Origin: Rubrivivax sp.
GTDB lineage: Bacteria; Pseudomonadota; Gammaproteobacteria; Burkholderiales; Burkholderiaceae_C
Direction: 5' to 3'
Assembly (NCBI GenBank): GCA_019635285.1
Contig: JAHBZS010000010.1
Location: forward strand, 1-64,000
Length of the DNA stretch: 64,000 bases
Shown piece by piece: positions 17,743 to 26,336 of this stretch. The position numbers were made by a program, and so were the translations under genes. A model generated the notes under the pieces. The model searched no databases. It worked only from the letters and a program-made list of their open reading frames with translations, and was not told the origin of the DNA. How positions within the stretch are numbered: position 1 is the stretch's first letter; every line of letters begins with the position of its first letter.

Positions 17743-18464
17743 CAGCGGGTGCCCGATGCGGCTTGCCGGGCCAGTTCCTCGGCCAGGATCGGCACGCCCA
17801 GGTTGCAGGCCTGCACGCCCTGCACCACGCACAGCTTCAGCACCTCCATGATCTCCTCCATCGTGGCGCCGGCCTGCAGCGCGTGGCGGATGTGGCGCCG
17901 CGTGCCCGGCGCGTACATGTGGGTGTAGGACACGTCGAAGGCGATGCTCAGCAGTTCGACCTCCTTGGCGGGCAGGATGCCGCTGGCGTACAGCGCCGCG
18001 CCGGTGGCCATGAATTCGTCGGTCCACTGCGGGTCGAGCTCGAAGAACGGGTCCCACGCGCTGTTCCACTGGCCGATGGCCTTCATCTGGTCGCAGGCCG
18101 GCGTGGCGACGGCCGCCTTGGGCTTGAGGCGCACGCCCGCGGCCTGCGCCTCTTCCAGCAGGATCGGCGCGCCCAGGCTGCACGAATGGATCGCCAGCAA
18201 CGACGCCATGCGCAGCACCATGGCGATCTCGGCCTGCGTGGCCCCCGCCTGCAGCGCGCCGCGGATGTGGCGGCGCGTGCCTTCGGGGTTGAGGTGGGTG
18301 CAGGCCGCGTTCATGGCCACGCCGATCAACTCGACCAGCCTGCGCGGCAGCACGCCGGAGCGCCACGGGTTGGTGGCCATGCGCTCGCAGGCGTCCGCCC
18401 AGGCGGGCTCCCACTCGCGCAGTTGGGCCAGCGCCGCCTCCCATGGTCCCGTCTGCGTTGTCAT
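17742..18464 (-). CDS. Carboxymuconolactone decarboxylase-like protein, two CMD repeats
   Basis: 240 residues with two tandem CMD (AhpD-like) units. Unit one (about 40-105) has LVELIGVAMNAACTHLNPEGTRRHIRGALQAGATQAEIAMVLRMASL. Unit two (about 165-225) has VELLSIAFDVSYTHMYAPGTRRHIRHALQAGATMEEIMEVLKL in matching pieces. The usual ExxCxxC redox pair is not visible: unit one keeps one Cys (AACTH), and unit two has Tyr at that place. It may therefore be a lyase or non-redox member. GGAGGT precedes the ATG. It lies 20 bases after the BKACE gene and likely belongs to its pathway. Confidence 0.9.
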   Translation of the reverse strand: MTTQTGPWEAALAQLREWEPAWADACERMATNPWRSGVLPRRLVELIGVAMNAACTHLNPEGTRRHIRGALQAGATQAEIAMVLRMASLLAIHSCSLGAPILLEEAQAAGVRLKPKAAVATPACDQMKAIGQWNSAWDPFFELDPQWTDEFMATGAALYASGILPAKEVELLSIAFDVSYTHMYAPGTRRHIRHALQAGATMEEIMEVLKLCVVQGVQACNLGVPILAEELARQAASGTR

Positions 18465-18484
18465 GCCGACCTCCGTCGTGGCGG

Positions 18485-19597
18485 CTACAGGATGCTGATC
18501 GGGCTGGTGCCGGCGCCGGAGGCCTTGGGCAGCTTGCCGTCGGTCTCGTAGGCCAGGAAGCCCTTGTGGCCTTCGGCGCGGTTCGGCGGCAGGCCCAGGT
18601 TGAACAGCGTCTCTTCGACGGTGTCGTATCAGACGCCGACCTTCATGATCCTGCGTGCCTCGTCGGCGGTGGCCACCTTGCGGCCGAACTGCTCGCTCTG
18701 CTTGACCGCCCACTCGATCTGCTTGACCGTCGACCAGGGCTTCTTGTGCATGTCCCAGATGTTGTCCTCGTTGCCGACACGCACGTGCTGCCCGAGGATC
18801 GTGCCCATGGTCTGGATCGCGATATTGCCGCGGAAGCTGCTCCAGAACGTGACGCTGGACGCGCCATGCGGCGTGCGGCGCAGCATCTCCATCCAGTCGA
18901 AGGGGTTGCGGCCCATCGTGCCGCCGCCGTAGCCGCACAGCGCGACGTTCAGCGGGCCCATGTAGACGCCGCTGCGGATCAGCCGCTCGATGATCTCGAG
19001 CTGGTGCACGTGCGCCGGCACGAAGTACGGCTGGATCTTGTTCTTGCGCAGCCGCTTCAGGTGCTCGACGTAGAAGGCCGGCGTCGAGTCGATGACCATG
19101 CCGGCCCAGGCAGCCGCCACCTTCGGGTCGGCCAGGTGCGTGCCGTTCGCGTCGCCCGGGATCATGGCTTGCGTGACGTCCCACAATGTCGAACCGGTGG
19201 TCACCGTCACGAAGTCCGGCTTCGGGTCCAGTTCGGTCAGCATGTGACGCGTGTCGTAGTCGAGCCACTTCGCCTTGGCATCCTCGGTGTGTGGCGCGAA
19301 CGAGATCGAGCCGCCGACCTGGATGATCATCTTCGGCACCGCCTGCCGTACGCGCGCGAGCAGCTCCTTGTAATGGTCGAAGTTGCTCGACCCTTGACCG
19401 GTCTTCGGGTCGCGCACATGAAAGTGCAGCATCGTCGCACCGGCGTTGTAGCAGTCGACCGCCGCCTGCACCTGCTGGTCGAAACTCAGCGGCAGGTCCT
19501 CGACATCGCCGGGCATCCACTCGGGGCCGTACGGCGCTGCAGTGATGATCGTCGGTTGCATGTTCTCGGGGAACAACGAGTCGTCGGTGAAGTACAT
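18485..19597 (-). pseudogene. BKACE (3-keto-5-aminohexanoate cleavage) enzyme gene with in-frame TGA
   Basis: A beta-keto-acid cleavage enzyme of the Kce family; such enzymes split a beta-keto acid with acetyl-CoA using a Zn-bound His pair, here LHFHVRDPKTG near residue 66-76. Codon 323 (18629-18631) is TGA. The same frame then continues without interruption for 47 codons (YDTVEETLFNLGLPPNR onward) to TAG at 18485. Family members usually have Trp at that spot, so TGG to TGA is the simplest change. The first 322 residues would still be made as a shortened protein, 19597 to 18629. AGGAG lies seven bases before the ATG. It could be a real nonsense mutation, a sequence error, or readthrough. Confidence 0.85.
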
Positions 19598-19759
19598 GGG
19601 TTTGCTCCTGCGGTGGGTGAGATGAGTCCCTGGATCGCAGGCAAGTTGTAGCGGGCGCGGTGCCGCCGCGTCCCCGCATTTCAGGACAGTCGCATTGACA
19701 CTTCGCGACGTCGGACTTGACCTTTCTCGACACGGGTTCGAGTTCCGCCAGAATGCCGC

Positions 19760-20836
19760 ATGACCATCAATGGGAATGCGCATCCGCGAATCGACCTGGG
19801 CGCCGACGAAGAGCTCTGGCGCCAGCGCGTCGGCGCGCTGAAAGCAGGTCCGCAGCTGATGCGCGAGCTGGGCGTCGATCCGCGCCCGGCGCTGGCCGCC
19901 GCCGGCCTCAACGAGTCGGCCTTCGACCTGCCCGAGAACACCATCCCCTATGCCGCCCTGGGCCGGTTCCTGCACGGCGGCGCACAGCACACCGGCCTCG
20001 ACCACTTCGGCCTGCTCGTCGGCGAAGCCTGGCTGTTGCAGAGCCTGGGCCTGCTGGGCCAGCTGGTGCGCAATGCGGCCACGGTGCGCGACGCACTGCG
20101 CTACGCCGTGGTCTACCACCACCTCAACAGCCAGGGGGGCGTGGTCTTCGTGCGCGAGCAAGGTGCCGCCACGGACCTGGGCTATGCCATCTACCACCGG
20201 GGCGGTGTCGGCACGCGCCAGATCTACGACGTGGTGCTGGCGATGCTGGTCAGCTTCATGCGCGAGCTGTGCGGGCTGGGCTGGGTGCCTGGGGAGGTGC
20301 GGCTGGCCCATGCCGCACCGGCCGATGCGAGCCCCTACCGCCGCCTGTTCCGCTGCCCGGTGCGCTTCAATTCCGAGCTGAGTGCCTTGCGCTTTCCCAG
20401 CGACTGGCTGGATCGGCCGGTGCCCGGCGCCGATGCCGTGCTGCTGCGCCGCCTGGAGGCACAAGCCAACGCGCAGGCCCAGCCCGACCTGATCGAGCGG
20501 CTGCGGCGCTCGCTGCGCGTGCTGCTGCTGAACCGCACGGCCTCGGGCGACGCCGTGGCCGAGATGCTGGCCATGCACCGGCGCACGCTGAACCGCCGCC
20601 TGCAGGCGCTGGACACGACCTTCCGCGATGTGCTCGAGGACGTGCGCTTCGAGGCCGCGTGCCAGCTGCTCGGCTCGAGCGAGCTGTCGCTGGACGACAT
20701 TGCCGACGCGCTGGGCTACGCCGGGGTCAGCCCGTTCACCCGCGCCTTCCGGCGACGCGCAGGCGCGCCGCCGGGACAGTGGCGGCGCGACGCCGGCGAG
20801 CACCCCGGCGAGCCCACGGCGGCGCCCTGCACCTAA
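19760..20836 (+). CDS. AraC-family transcriptional regulator
   Basis: 358 residues. An N-terminal Arabinose_bd-type domain (about 30-215) is followed by a C-terminal double helix-turn-helix (about 255-345). The latter has VAEMLAMHRRTLNRRLQALDTTF and LDDIADALGYAGVSPFTRAFRRRAG, the classical AraC/XylS second-helix signature. It is divergent from the BKACE-CMD genes across 162 bases, so it probably controls them in response to a pathway compound. The effector is unknown. Confidence 0.93.
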   Translation: MTINGNAHPRIDLGADEELWRQRVGALKAGPQLMRELGVDPRPALAAAGLNESAFDLPENTIPYAALGRFLHGGAQHTGLDHFGLLVGEAWLLQSLGLLGQLVRNAATVRDALRYAVVYHHLNSQGGVVFVREQGAATDLGYAIYHRGGVGTRQIYDVVLAMLVSFMRELCGLGWVPGEVRLAHAAPADASPYRRLFRCPVRFNSELSALRFPSDWLDRPVPGADAVLLRRLEAQANAQAQPDLIERLRRSLRVLLLNRTASGDAVAEMLAMHRRTLNRRLQALDTTFRDVLEDVRFEAACQLLGSSELSLDDIADALGYAGVSPFTRAFRRRAGAPPGQWRRDAGEHPGEPTAAPCT

Positions 20837-20927
20837 GGCACGGGACGGCCCATGACCCTCGCCGCCGAGCGCCTGCCCTTCGCGCTGGCGAGAACGCCCC
20901 GCGGCGGCGCCGGCTGAAGCCCCAAGA

Positions 20928-21031
20928 GCGCAGCGCCGGCCGGAACCTCAGGCGCGCAGCGCCAGCCGGAACCTCCCGCGCGCAGCGCCCGTGGGAACCT
21001 CATTCGGGCAGCGCCGCCCGAAGCGTCAGGC
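20928..21031. repeat. Four tandem copies of a 26-base repeat
   Basis: Units begin at 20928, 20954, 20980 and 21006, exactly 26 bases apart. Each opens with G(C/G)GCAGCGCC and continues with a C/G-rich middle and GAACCTC or a variant. Units 1-3 are closest to each other and unit 4 is more diverged. The array lies between the convergent AraC and TetR genes, and its last unit covers the TetR stop codon. Confidence 0.8.
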
Positions 21032-21718
21032 GCGCGGCTGGGGCGCTGAAAGCCCGCGGGCCACGCCGTCCAGCACGTGCGGCACCAGTTGCGCCAGCAG
21101 CTGCGGCTGCAAGCCGAGCCGATCGACGCAGTTGCCGGTCATCACGCCCACCAGGCCGTGCATCGCCGACCAGGCGAAGAGTGCGTCCAGATCCACGCGC
21201 TCGCGCTGCGCCTCGCCGCTGCCGTGAATGCGCTGCAGCACCTGCCGCAGGATGTCGAAGGCATGGGTCGAGGTGTGCAGCAACTCCGATTGCGTGGCCG
21301 CGGCGGGCCAGGGCGTGGCGAACATCAGCCGGTACTCCACCGGGTACTGCCGCGCGTAGTCCAGGTACTGGCGCCCCAGCGACTGCAGGTCCTGCAGCGG
21401 ATCGTCGGAATGCGCGCGGGCATCCAGGTGCTGCGCAAACTGCTCGAAACAGCGGCGCACCACCTCGGCCAGCAGGTGGTCGCGGCTCGGATAGTGTTTG
21501 TAGGGCGCCTGATGCGACACCCCCAGGCGGCGCGCCACCTCGCGCAGGCTCAGGCCTTCGATGCCGTCGCGGGCGATGGCTTCGCGCGCGGCGGTGATGC
21601 AGGCCTCGCGCAGTTCGGGCAGCGGCGCGCCGCCCTCCAGCGACTTGCGTCGGGAGGCGGGGGCCGCCGTCGCGGCCGGCGCCGCAGCCGGTGCCGGCAG
21701 CGCTGGGCTGGAAGGCAT
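21026..21718 (-). CDS. TetR/AcrR-family transcriptional regulator
   Basis: 230 residues. A low-complexity Ala/Pro-rich N-terminal tail (1-25) precedes a TetR helix-turn-helix: LREACITAAREAIARDGIEGLSLREVARRLGVSHQAPYKHYPSRDHLLAEV, read in pieces at about 35-88. The C-terminal ligand domain is of WHG type. It follows a small membrane protein by eight bases on the same strand. Two palindromic operator candidates upstream of that pair (21998-22044) suggest autorepression. Confidence 0.9.
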   Translation of the reverse strand: MPSSPALPAPAAAPAATAAPASRRKSLEGGAPLPELREACITAAREAIARDGIEGLSLREVARRLGVSHQAPYKHYPSRDHLLAEVVRRCFEQFAQHLDARAHSDDPLQDLQSLGRQYLDYARQYPVEYRLMFATPWPAAATQSELLHTSTHAFDILRQVLQRIHGSGEAQRERVDLDALFAWSAMHGLVGVMTGNCVDRLGLQPQLLAQLVPHVLDGVARGLSAPQPRA

Positions 21719-21726
21719 CTTGCGGC

Positions 21727-21951
21727 TCAACGTGGGCAGGCGCCACAGGCATCGGACTGCGGCCAGTCCTCCACTGCCTGCGACCTGGGCACGGCATGGC
21801 CGGCGAACAGCGCGTGCGCCTTGTGGAACCCAAGGCGCAGCAGGTCCGCAAACAGAGCGACGACCAGGCCGATGCTGCCGCCCGTGAGCAGGATCCACGC
21901 ATCCACGGGCCGGGCTTCCGAGAGCATGTCCGAACGGGCTTGGGGAATCAT
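21727..21951 (-). CDS. Small membrane protein of unknown function
   Basis: 74 residues (MIPQARSDMLSEARPVDAW...), with one clear hydrophobic helix ILLTGGSIGLVVALFADLL (about 20-38) and a Cys pair near the end (DACGACPR). GGAGG lies six bases before the ATG. It is first in a two-gene unit with the TetR regulator, so it may be that regulator's main target. No family is recognised. Confidence 0.7.
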   Translation of the reverse strand: MIPQARSDMLSEARPVDAWILLTGGSIGLVVALFADLLRLGFHKAHALFAGHAVPRSQAVEDWPQSDACGACPR

Positions 21952-21997
21952 GATGCGCCTCCACGGCAAGGGCTTGCGATCGGAGCGCCCGCCCTGA

Positions 21998-22012
21998 GTT
22001 GACAGTGTCAAC
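21998..22012. promoter_or_regulatory. TetR-type operator 1
   Basis: GTTGACAGTGTCAAC is a perfect odd palindrome with seven-base arms centred at 22005. It lies about 50 bases before the small membrane protein/TetR unit. A near copy is centred 32 bases away. Assignment to the TetR protein is inferred from position and form. Confidence 0.65.
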
Positions 22013-22029
22013 GAGCATAGGCGAATCAG

Positions 22030-22044
22030 GTAGACAGCGTCAAC
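22030..22044. promoter_or_regulatory. TetR-type operator 2
   Basis: GTAGACAGCGTCAAC matches operator 1 at 13 of 15 positions and is centred at 22037. The 32-base spacing is three helical turns, so dimers on both sites would face the same side of the DNA. Confidence 0.6.
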
Positions 22045-22110
22045 GTCAGGGTTTTGCGGCCAGAACACGCCGGACCTTGCCGCACCTTGCCGCACCCTCC
22101 CAGACTGCGC

Positions 22111-22317
22111 CTATGGCTTGGCGCCGCGGGCCGACGGCGGCTTGACCAGTTCGGCGGACGCGGCACGGGCGACCTCGATCGGGTCCAACTCGTGCGTACC
22201 GAATTGATGCCAGGCGGCCAGGCTGATGGTGGCCAGCACACGCGCCGTCAGGTGCGGGCGCAGCAGCAGCAACTGGTCCTCGAAGGAGGCCGTCCACTGG
22301 TCCTTGTTGTAGGCCAT
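22111..22317 (-). CDS. Small conserved hypothetical protein
   Basis: 68 residues, MAYNKDQWTASFEDQLLLLRPH and onward, soluble and with no signal peptide. The start and the Trp/His content resemble short hypothetical proteins I know from Burkholderiales genomes. An AAGG lies about nine bases before the ATG. It is divergent from the copper cluster and upstream of the TetR unit on the same strand. Function unknown. Confidence 0.7.
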   Translation of the reverse strand: MAYNKDQWTASFEDQLLLLRPHLTARVLATISLAAWHQFGTHELDPIEVARAASAELVKPPSARGAKP

Positions 22318-22445
22318 GCGTGCCCTTGCGCTCGGTGTGCTCGCCGCTCGGCATCAGCAGGCTTGTCAGGCCCGACGCCGCGCCGCTGTCATTGTGACCG
22401 TCGCCAGCGCCCCGCCCTGGCCAAGGTGCGGAGAACGCTGGGCGG

Positions 22446-22451
22446 TACACT
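22446..22451 (+). promoter_or_regulatory. Possible -10 element of the copper cluster
   Basis: TACACT lies seven bases before the ATG at 22459. If it is the true -10, transcription would start at or within a base or two of the start codon, giving a nearly leaderless message. No clear -35 or CueR-type dyad is visible. Confidence 0.3.
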
Positions 22452-22458
22452 GGCCGCC

Positions 22459-22878
22459 ATGGTGCGCGCTGTGCTGATCTGGTTGCTGGTGCTGGCGCTG
22501 CCCGCGCAAGGCGCGCTGGCGGCGACCATGGCCTTCTGCGGCCCGACTCACCACGAGCGAGCCGCAGTCAGCCGCGATGCCGGCGCAGCGCCCCGGGCGC
22601 ACGATGCCGCGTCCCACGAGCACCACGACAGCGCGGCGCAAGGGCATGCCACGGCCACGGCGGCAGACCAGGCCACCGCGCCCGATCTGCATGCGGCGGC
22701 GGACCTGCAGAAGTGCAGCGTCTGTGCCGCCTGCTGCTCGTCCGCGGTGATCCACGACATGGCGCCGAAGCTGCCCGCCCTGGACACGGCGAGCGCGCCC
22801 GTTGCGGCCTTGGCGCCGCCGCTTGAGCCCTTCGCGGCCGACGGCCCCGACCGCCCGCCCCGACACCCCCTCGCGTAG
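22459..22878 (+). CDS. CzcI-like secreted metal-resistance protein
   Basis: 139 residues. It has a signal peptide (MVRAVLIWLLVLALPAQGALA), a His-rich middle (HDAASHEHHDSAAQGHA), a Cys cluster KCSVCAACCSS near residue 92-101, and a Pro-rich tail. This layout matches the small periplasmic CzcI-type proteins that open cobalt/zinc/copper resistance operons. It heads a six-gene plus-strand cluster with copper proteins. Direct metal binding is likely from the Cys and His clusters but unproven. No Shine-Dalgarno is obvious before the ATG. Confidence 0.75.
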   Translation: MVRAVLIWLLVLALPAQGALAATMAFCGPTHHERAAVSRDAGAAPRAHDAASHEHHDSAAQGHATATAADQATAPDLHAAADLQKCSVCAACCSSAVIHDMAPKLPALDTASAPVAALAPPLEPFAADGPDRPPRHPLA

Positions 22879-22983
22879 CCGCCAGCCCGCGCTCTGGCGT
22901 GCCACCGGCACGCCAGCCGCGCCCGGCTCGTCTTCCCCGTGCTGTGCGCAGCCGGGGACCGTGGACTTTCTCGCGAGGACCCC

Positions 22984-23451
22984 ATGTCTCGAACACTCTT
23001 GCGCTGGCTCGTGCGAGCCGCGCTATGCACTGCCGCCGCAGCGGCACAGGCCCAAGGTGGCGGCACGCCGACCCCCGTACCGACCCCCGCACCGACCTCC
23101 GCGCGGGCCCCCGCGCCGACCCCGCATGCCGATCCCGCGGACCCCCGGGCCAGCGTGCCCGCGCTGAGCTACCGCTCGCCGTTCGCGCGCTACCGCGGCC
23201 TGGATGCCGACTCGCCGACGTCCTGGCGCGAGGCCAACGACGCGGTCGCCGGCGCCGGCGGCTGGCGCGCCTATGCGCGAGAAGCACACGCCCCCGAGGC
23301 CGCCGCATCGGGCCCTGAGGCGGGAGCCTCGCCCAAGCCCGGCGGCCACCGCATGGGCTCGCCGCAGCCGATGCCCATGCCGCCCGGGAACATCGGCCAC
23401 ACCGGTCACAGCGGGCACAGCGGCCACAAGCCTGCGGGAGGCAAGCCATGA
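22984..23451 (+). CDS. Secreted Pro/His/Met-containing protein of copper cluster
   Basis: 155 residues. A signal peptide (1-23, ending AAAQAQ) is followed by a Pro/Thr/Ala-rich stretch. The central motif YRSPFARYRGLDADSPTSWREANDAV (about 60-85, in pieces) recurs in copper clusters near multicopper oxidases. The C-terminus is rich in Met, Pro, Gly and His (MGSPQPMPMPPGN, then GHTGHSGHSGH) and suits Cu(I)/Cu(II) binding. GAGGA precedes the ATG. Its stop overlaps the next start (ATGA). The biochemical role is unknown. Confidence 0.8.
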   Translation: MSRTLLRWLVRAALCTAAAAAQAQGGGTPTPVPTPAPTSARAPAPTPHADPADPRASVPALSYRSPFARYRGLDADSPTSWREANDAVAGAGGWRAYAREAHAPEAAASGPEAGASPKPGGHRMGSPQPMPMPPGNIGHTGHSGHSGHKPAGGKP

Positions 23452-24878
23452 CCCATGCCCTGACCCCACCCGTGCCGCGACGGCCACGCAAGCGCCTGGC
23501 CGCCCTGCTGGCGTCGGCTGCGTTGCTCGGCGGCTGTGCCTCCTTCACCCCGGACGGCGGCTTTGCGCCGGTGCAGCAGACCGCCAAGGACCGCCTGGGC
23601 AAGGACCTGCACTGGGCGCGCTCCGATGCCGACCGCGAGGCCATCGACCAGCGCGTGCGCGAGCTGCTGGCCGGGCCGCTGTCGGCCGACAGCGCGGTGC
23701 AGATCGCGCTGCTCAACAACCGCGGGCTGCAGGCCGAGTACCAGGAGCTCGGCATGGCCGAGGCCGAGCTGGTGCAGGCCGGGCGGCTGCCCAACCCGGG
23801 CGTGGCCTTTGCGCGCACCAAGCAAGGCGGCGAAGTCGAGCTCGAATGGCTGCTGGCCATCAACGTGGCCCGGCTGATCGCCATCCCGCTGTTCATGGAG
23901 GTGGAATCGAGGCGCTTCGCACACACGCAGCTGCGGGTGTCGCTGCAGATGGCCACCTTGGCTGCCGACACGCGCAAGGCGTATATCCGCGCGCTAGCCG
24001 CCGAGGAGACGGTGCGCTACATGCGCCAGGTGATGCAGGCCGCCGAAGCCAGCGCCGAACTGGCGCGGCGCATGCAGCAGGTGGGCAACTTCAACAAGCT
24101 GCAGCGGGCGCGTGAACAAGGCTTCTACGCCGACGCAGCCTTGAACCTGGCCCGCGCCGAGCAGGCACAGCGCGCGACGCGCGAGCGGCTCACGCGGCTG
24201 CTGGGCCTGTGGGGCGCGCAGACGCAGTTCAGCCTGCCCGAGCGGCTGCCCGATCTGCCGAAGTCGGTGGTGGACCTGCCCGACCTGGAGCGCCTGGCGC
24301 TCGAACAGCGCCTGGACGTGCGCGCCGCGAAGCTGGCCGCCGAGCAGACGGCCAAGAACCTGGGCCTGACGCGCACCACGCGCTTCATCAACGTGCTCGA
24401 GGTCGGTGGCATCTACAACACCTACAACGACGCGCCGTCGCAGCGTGGCTACGAGATCGCCTTCGAGCTGCCGCTGTTCGACTGGGGCGATGCGCGGGTG
24501 GCCAAGGCCGAGGCCATCTACATGCAGGCGGTGGACCGTGCCGCGCAGACGGCCATCGACGCGCGCTCGCAGGTGCGCGAGGCCTATGCCGGCTACCGCT
24601 CGGCCTACGACATCGCGCGCCACCAGCGCGACGAGATCGTGCCGGTGCGCCAGCGCATCTCCGAGGAAAACCTGCTGCGCTACAACGGCATGCTCATCGG
24701 CGTGTTCGAGCTGCTGGCCGACGCGCGTGCGCAGATCGCCAGCGTCAACGGCGCCATCGAGGCGCTGCGCGACTTCTGGATCGCGCAGGCCGATCTGGAC
24801 ATGGCGCTGATCGGCGAGCCCCGCCTCGCCGTCGCCGCGGGCCCGGCCGCTACCGCCGAAGCCGGCCCGGCCCACTGA
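23448..24878 (+). CDS. TolC-family outer-membrane efflux lipoprotein
   Basis: 476 residues. A lipoprotein signal with the LLGGC lipobox (Cys30) and two outer-membrane-efflux repeats with long coiled-coil stretches, such as LAADTRKAYIRALAAEETVRYMRQVMQAAEAS, mark it as a CusC/TolC-type channel. It is translationally coupled to the preceding protein. No periplasmic adaptor or RND pump gene is present in the cluster, so the channel either partners with a distant pump or serves another role in copper export. Confidence 0.9.
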   Translation: MTHALTPPVPRRPRKRLAALLASAALLGGCASFTPDGGFAPVQQTAKDRLGKDLHWARSDADREAIDQRVRELLAGPLSADSAVQIALLNNRGLQAEYQELGMAEAELVQAGRLPNPGVAFARTKQGGEVELEWLLAINVARLIAIPLFMEVESRRFAHTQLRVSLQMATLAADTRKAYIRALAAEETVRYMRQVMQAAEASAELARRMQQVGNFNKLQRAREQGFYADAALNLARAEQAQRATRERLTRLLGLWGAQTQFSLPERLPDLPKSVVDLPDLERLALEQRLDVRAAKLAAEQTAKNLGLTRTTRFINVLEVGGIYNTYNDAPSQRGYEIAFELPLFDWGDARVAKAEAIYMQAVDRAAQTAIDARSQVREAYAGYRSAYDIARHQRDEIVPVRQRISEENLLRYNGMLIGVFELLADARAQIASVNGAIEALRDFWIAQADLDMALIGEPRLAVAAGPAATAEAGPAH

Positions 24879-24895
24879 TCCAACGAGGACCCTTC

Positions 24896-26311
24896 ATGCT
24901 TTCACGACGCAATTTCGTGGGCGGCGCCGGCGCCCTCACCGCCGCGGTCTCCGCCGCGTCGGTCAGCCAAGTGGCGATGGCCGCGCTGCCCGAGCCGGTC
25001 ATCCAGACCCGGCCCGACACCATGCCGCCGCTGGTGCCCCCCACCGGCCGGCCCTACAACGCGGTGGTCACGCTCAACGGCTGGACCCTGCCCTGGCGCA
25101 TGAACCAGGGCGTCAAGGAATTCCACCTCGTCGCCGAGCCCGTGGTGCGCGAGATGGCGCCCGGCTTCAAGGCGCACCTGTGGGGCTACAACGGCCAGAG
25201 CCCGGGGCCGACGATCGAGGTGGTGGAAGGCGACCGCGTGCGCATCTTCGTCACCAACAAGCTGGGCGAAGTACACAGCGTGCACTGGCACGGCCAGCGG
25301 CTGCCCAACGGCATGGACGGCGTGACCGGCCTGACGCAGCCGGGCATTCCTCCGGGCAAGACCTTCGTCTACGAGTTCGTCGCGCGGCGACCGGGCACCT
25401 TCATGTACCACCCGCATGCCGACGAGATGGTGCAGATGGCCATGGGCATGATGGGTTTCTGGATCACGCACCCCAAGTCCAGGCACGCGCTGATCGACGA
25501 GGTGGACCGCGACTTCGTCTTCCTGCTCAACGCCTACGACATCGACCCCGGCAGCTACACGCCGAAGATCATGACGATGCTGGACTTCAACCTGTGGAGC
25601 TGGAACAGCCGCATCTTCCCCGGCATCGACCCGCTGGTCGTCAGGAAGAACGACAAGGTGCGCATCCGCATGGGCAACCTGACGATGACCAACCACCCGA
25701 TCCACCTGCACGGCCACGAGTTTCAGGTCACCGGCACCGACGGCGGGCCGACGCCGAAGAGCGCGCGGTACCCCGAAGTCACCACCGACATCGCCGTCGG
25801 CCAGATGCGGCAGATCGAGTTCGTGGCCGACGAGGAAGGCGACTGGGCCTTCCACTGCCACAAGAGCCACCACACGATGAACGCGATGGGCCATGACGTG
25901 CCGACGATGATCGGCGTGGACCACCGCGGCGTGGCGCGGCAGATCACCCAGCTGATCCCCGACTACATGGTGATGGGCGAGCGCGGCATGAAGGACATGA
26001 CCGAGATGGAGATGCCGCTGCCCGACAACACCGTGCCGATGATGGGTGGTGAGGGGCCGTTCGGCTCGGTGGGCATGGGCGGCATGTTCAGCGTGCTCAA
26101 GGTGCGCAGCGGCCAGAAGCCCGGCGACTACAGCGACCCCGGCTGGTTCCAGCACCCGCCGGGCACGGTGGCCTACGAATGGACCGGTGCGCTGCCCGAC
26201 GCGGCGCGCTCCCACGCGGCCGGCACCGGCTCGATGCCGCCGCGGGCCCGCCCCACGACGCCCACCGAAGTCCGCGTGCGCAAGCCGGCCGGCGGGCACG
26301 CCGGCCATTGA
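24896..26311 (+). CDS. Multicopper oxidase, periplasmic
   Basis: 471 residues. A twin-arginine-like signal (SRRNFVGG, residues 3-10) indicates folded export. All four copper motifs are present: HWHG at 130-133, HPH at 172-174, HPIHLHGH at 267-274 and HCHKSHH with Met331 (type 1 site). The family oxidises Cu(I) to Cu(II) or phenolic substrates. Met/Gly-rich sequence near residues 370-400 (MEMPLPDNTVPMMGG) may bind extra copper, as in CopA/CueO. It is shorter than typical CopA. Neighbours are a cupredoxin and DUF411, which supports a copper-detoxification role. Confidence 0.93.
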   Translation: MLSRRNFVGGAGALTAAVSAASVSQVAMAALPEPVIQTRPDTMPPLVPPTGRPYNAVVTLNGWTLPWRMNQGVKEFHLVAEPVVREMAPGFKAHLWGYNGQSPGPTIEVVEGDRVRIFVTNKLGEVHSVHWHGQRLPNGMDGVTGLTQPGIPPGKTFVYEFVARRPGTFMYHPHADEMVQMAMGMMGFWITHPKSRHALIDEVDRDFVFLLNAYDIDPGSYTPKIMTMLDFNLWSWNSRIFPGIDPLVVRKNDKVRIRMGNLTMTNHPIHLHGHEFQVTGTDGGPTPKSARYPEVTTDIAVGQMRQIEFVADEEGDWAFHCHKSHHTMNAMGHDVPTMIGVDHRGVARQITQLIPDYMVMGERGMKDMTEMEMPLPDNTVPMMGGEGPFGSVGMGGMFSVLKVRSGQKPGDYSDPGWFQHPPGTVAYEWTGALPDAARSHAAGTGSMPPRARPTTPTEVRVRKPAGGHAGH

Positions 26312-26336
26312 GCGCGCAACACGCAGGAGATTGAAC

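Noticed and set aside
18629-18631. TGA as a selenocysteine codon
   Set aside because: No hairpin of SECIS type is evident after it, and the family has Trp, not Cys, at the site.
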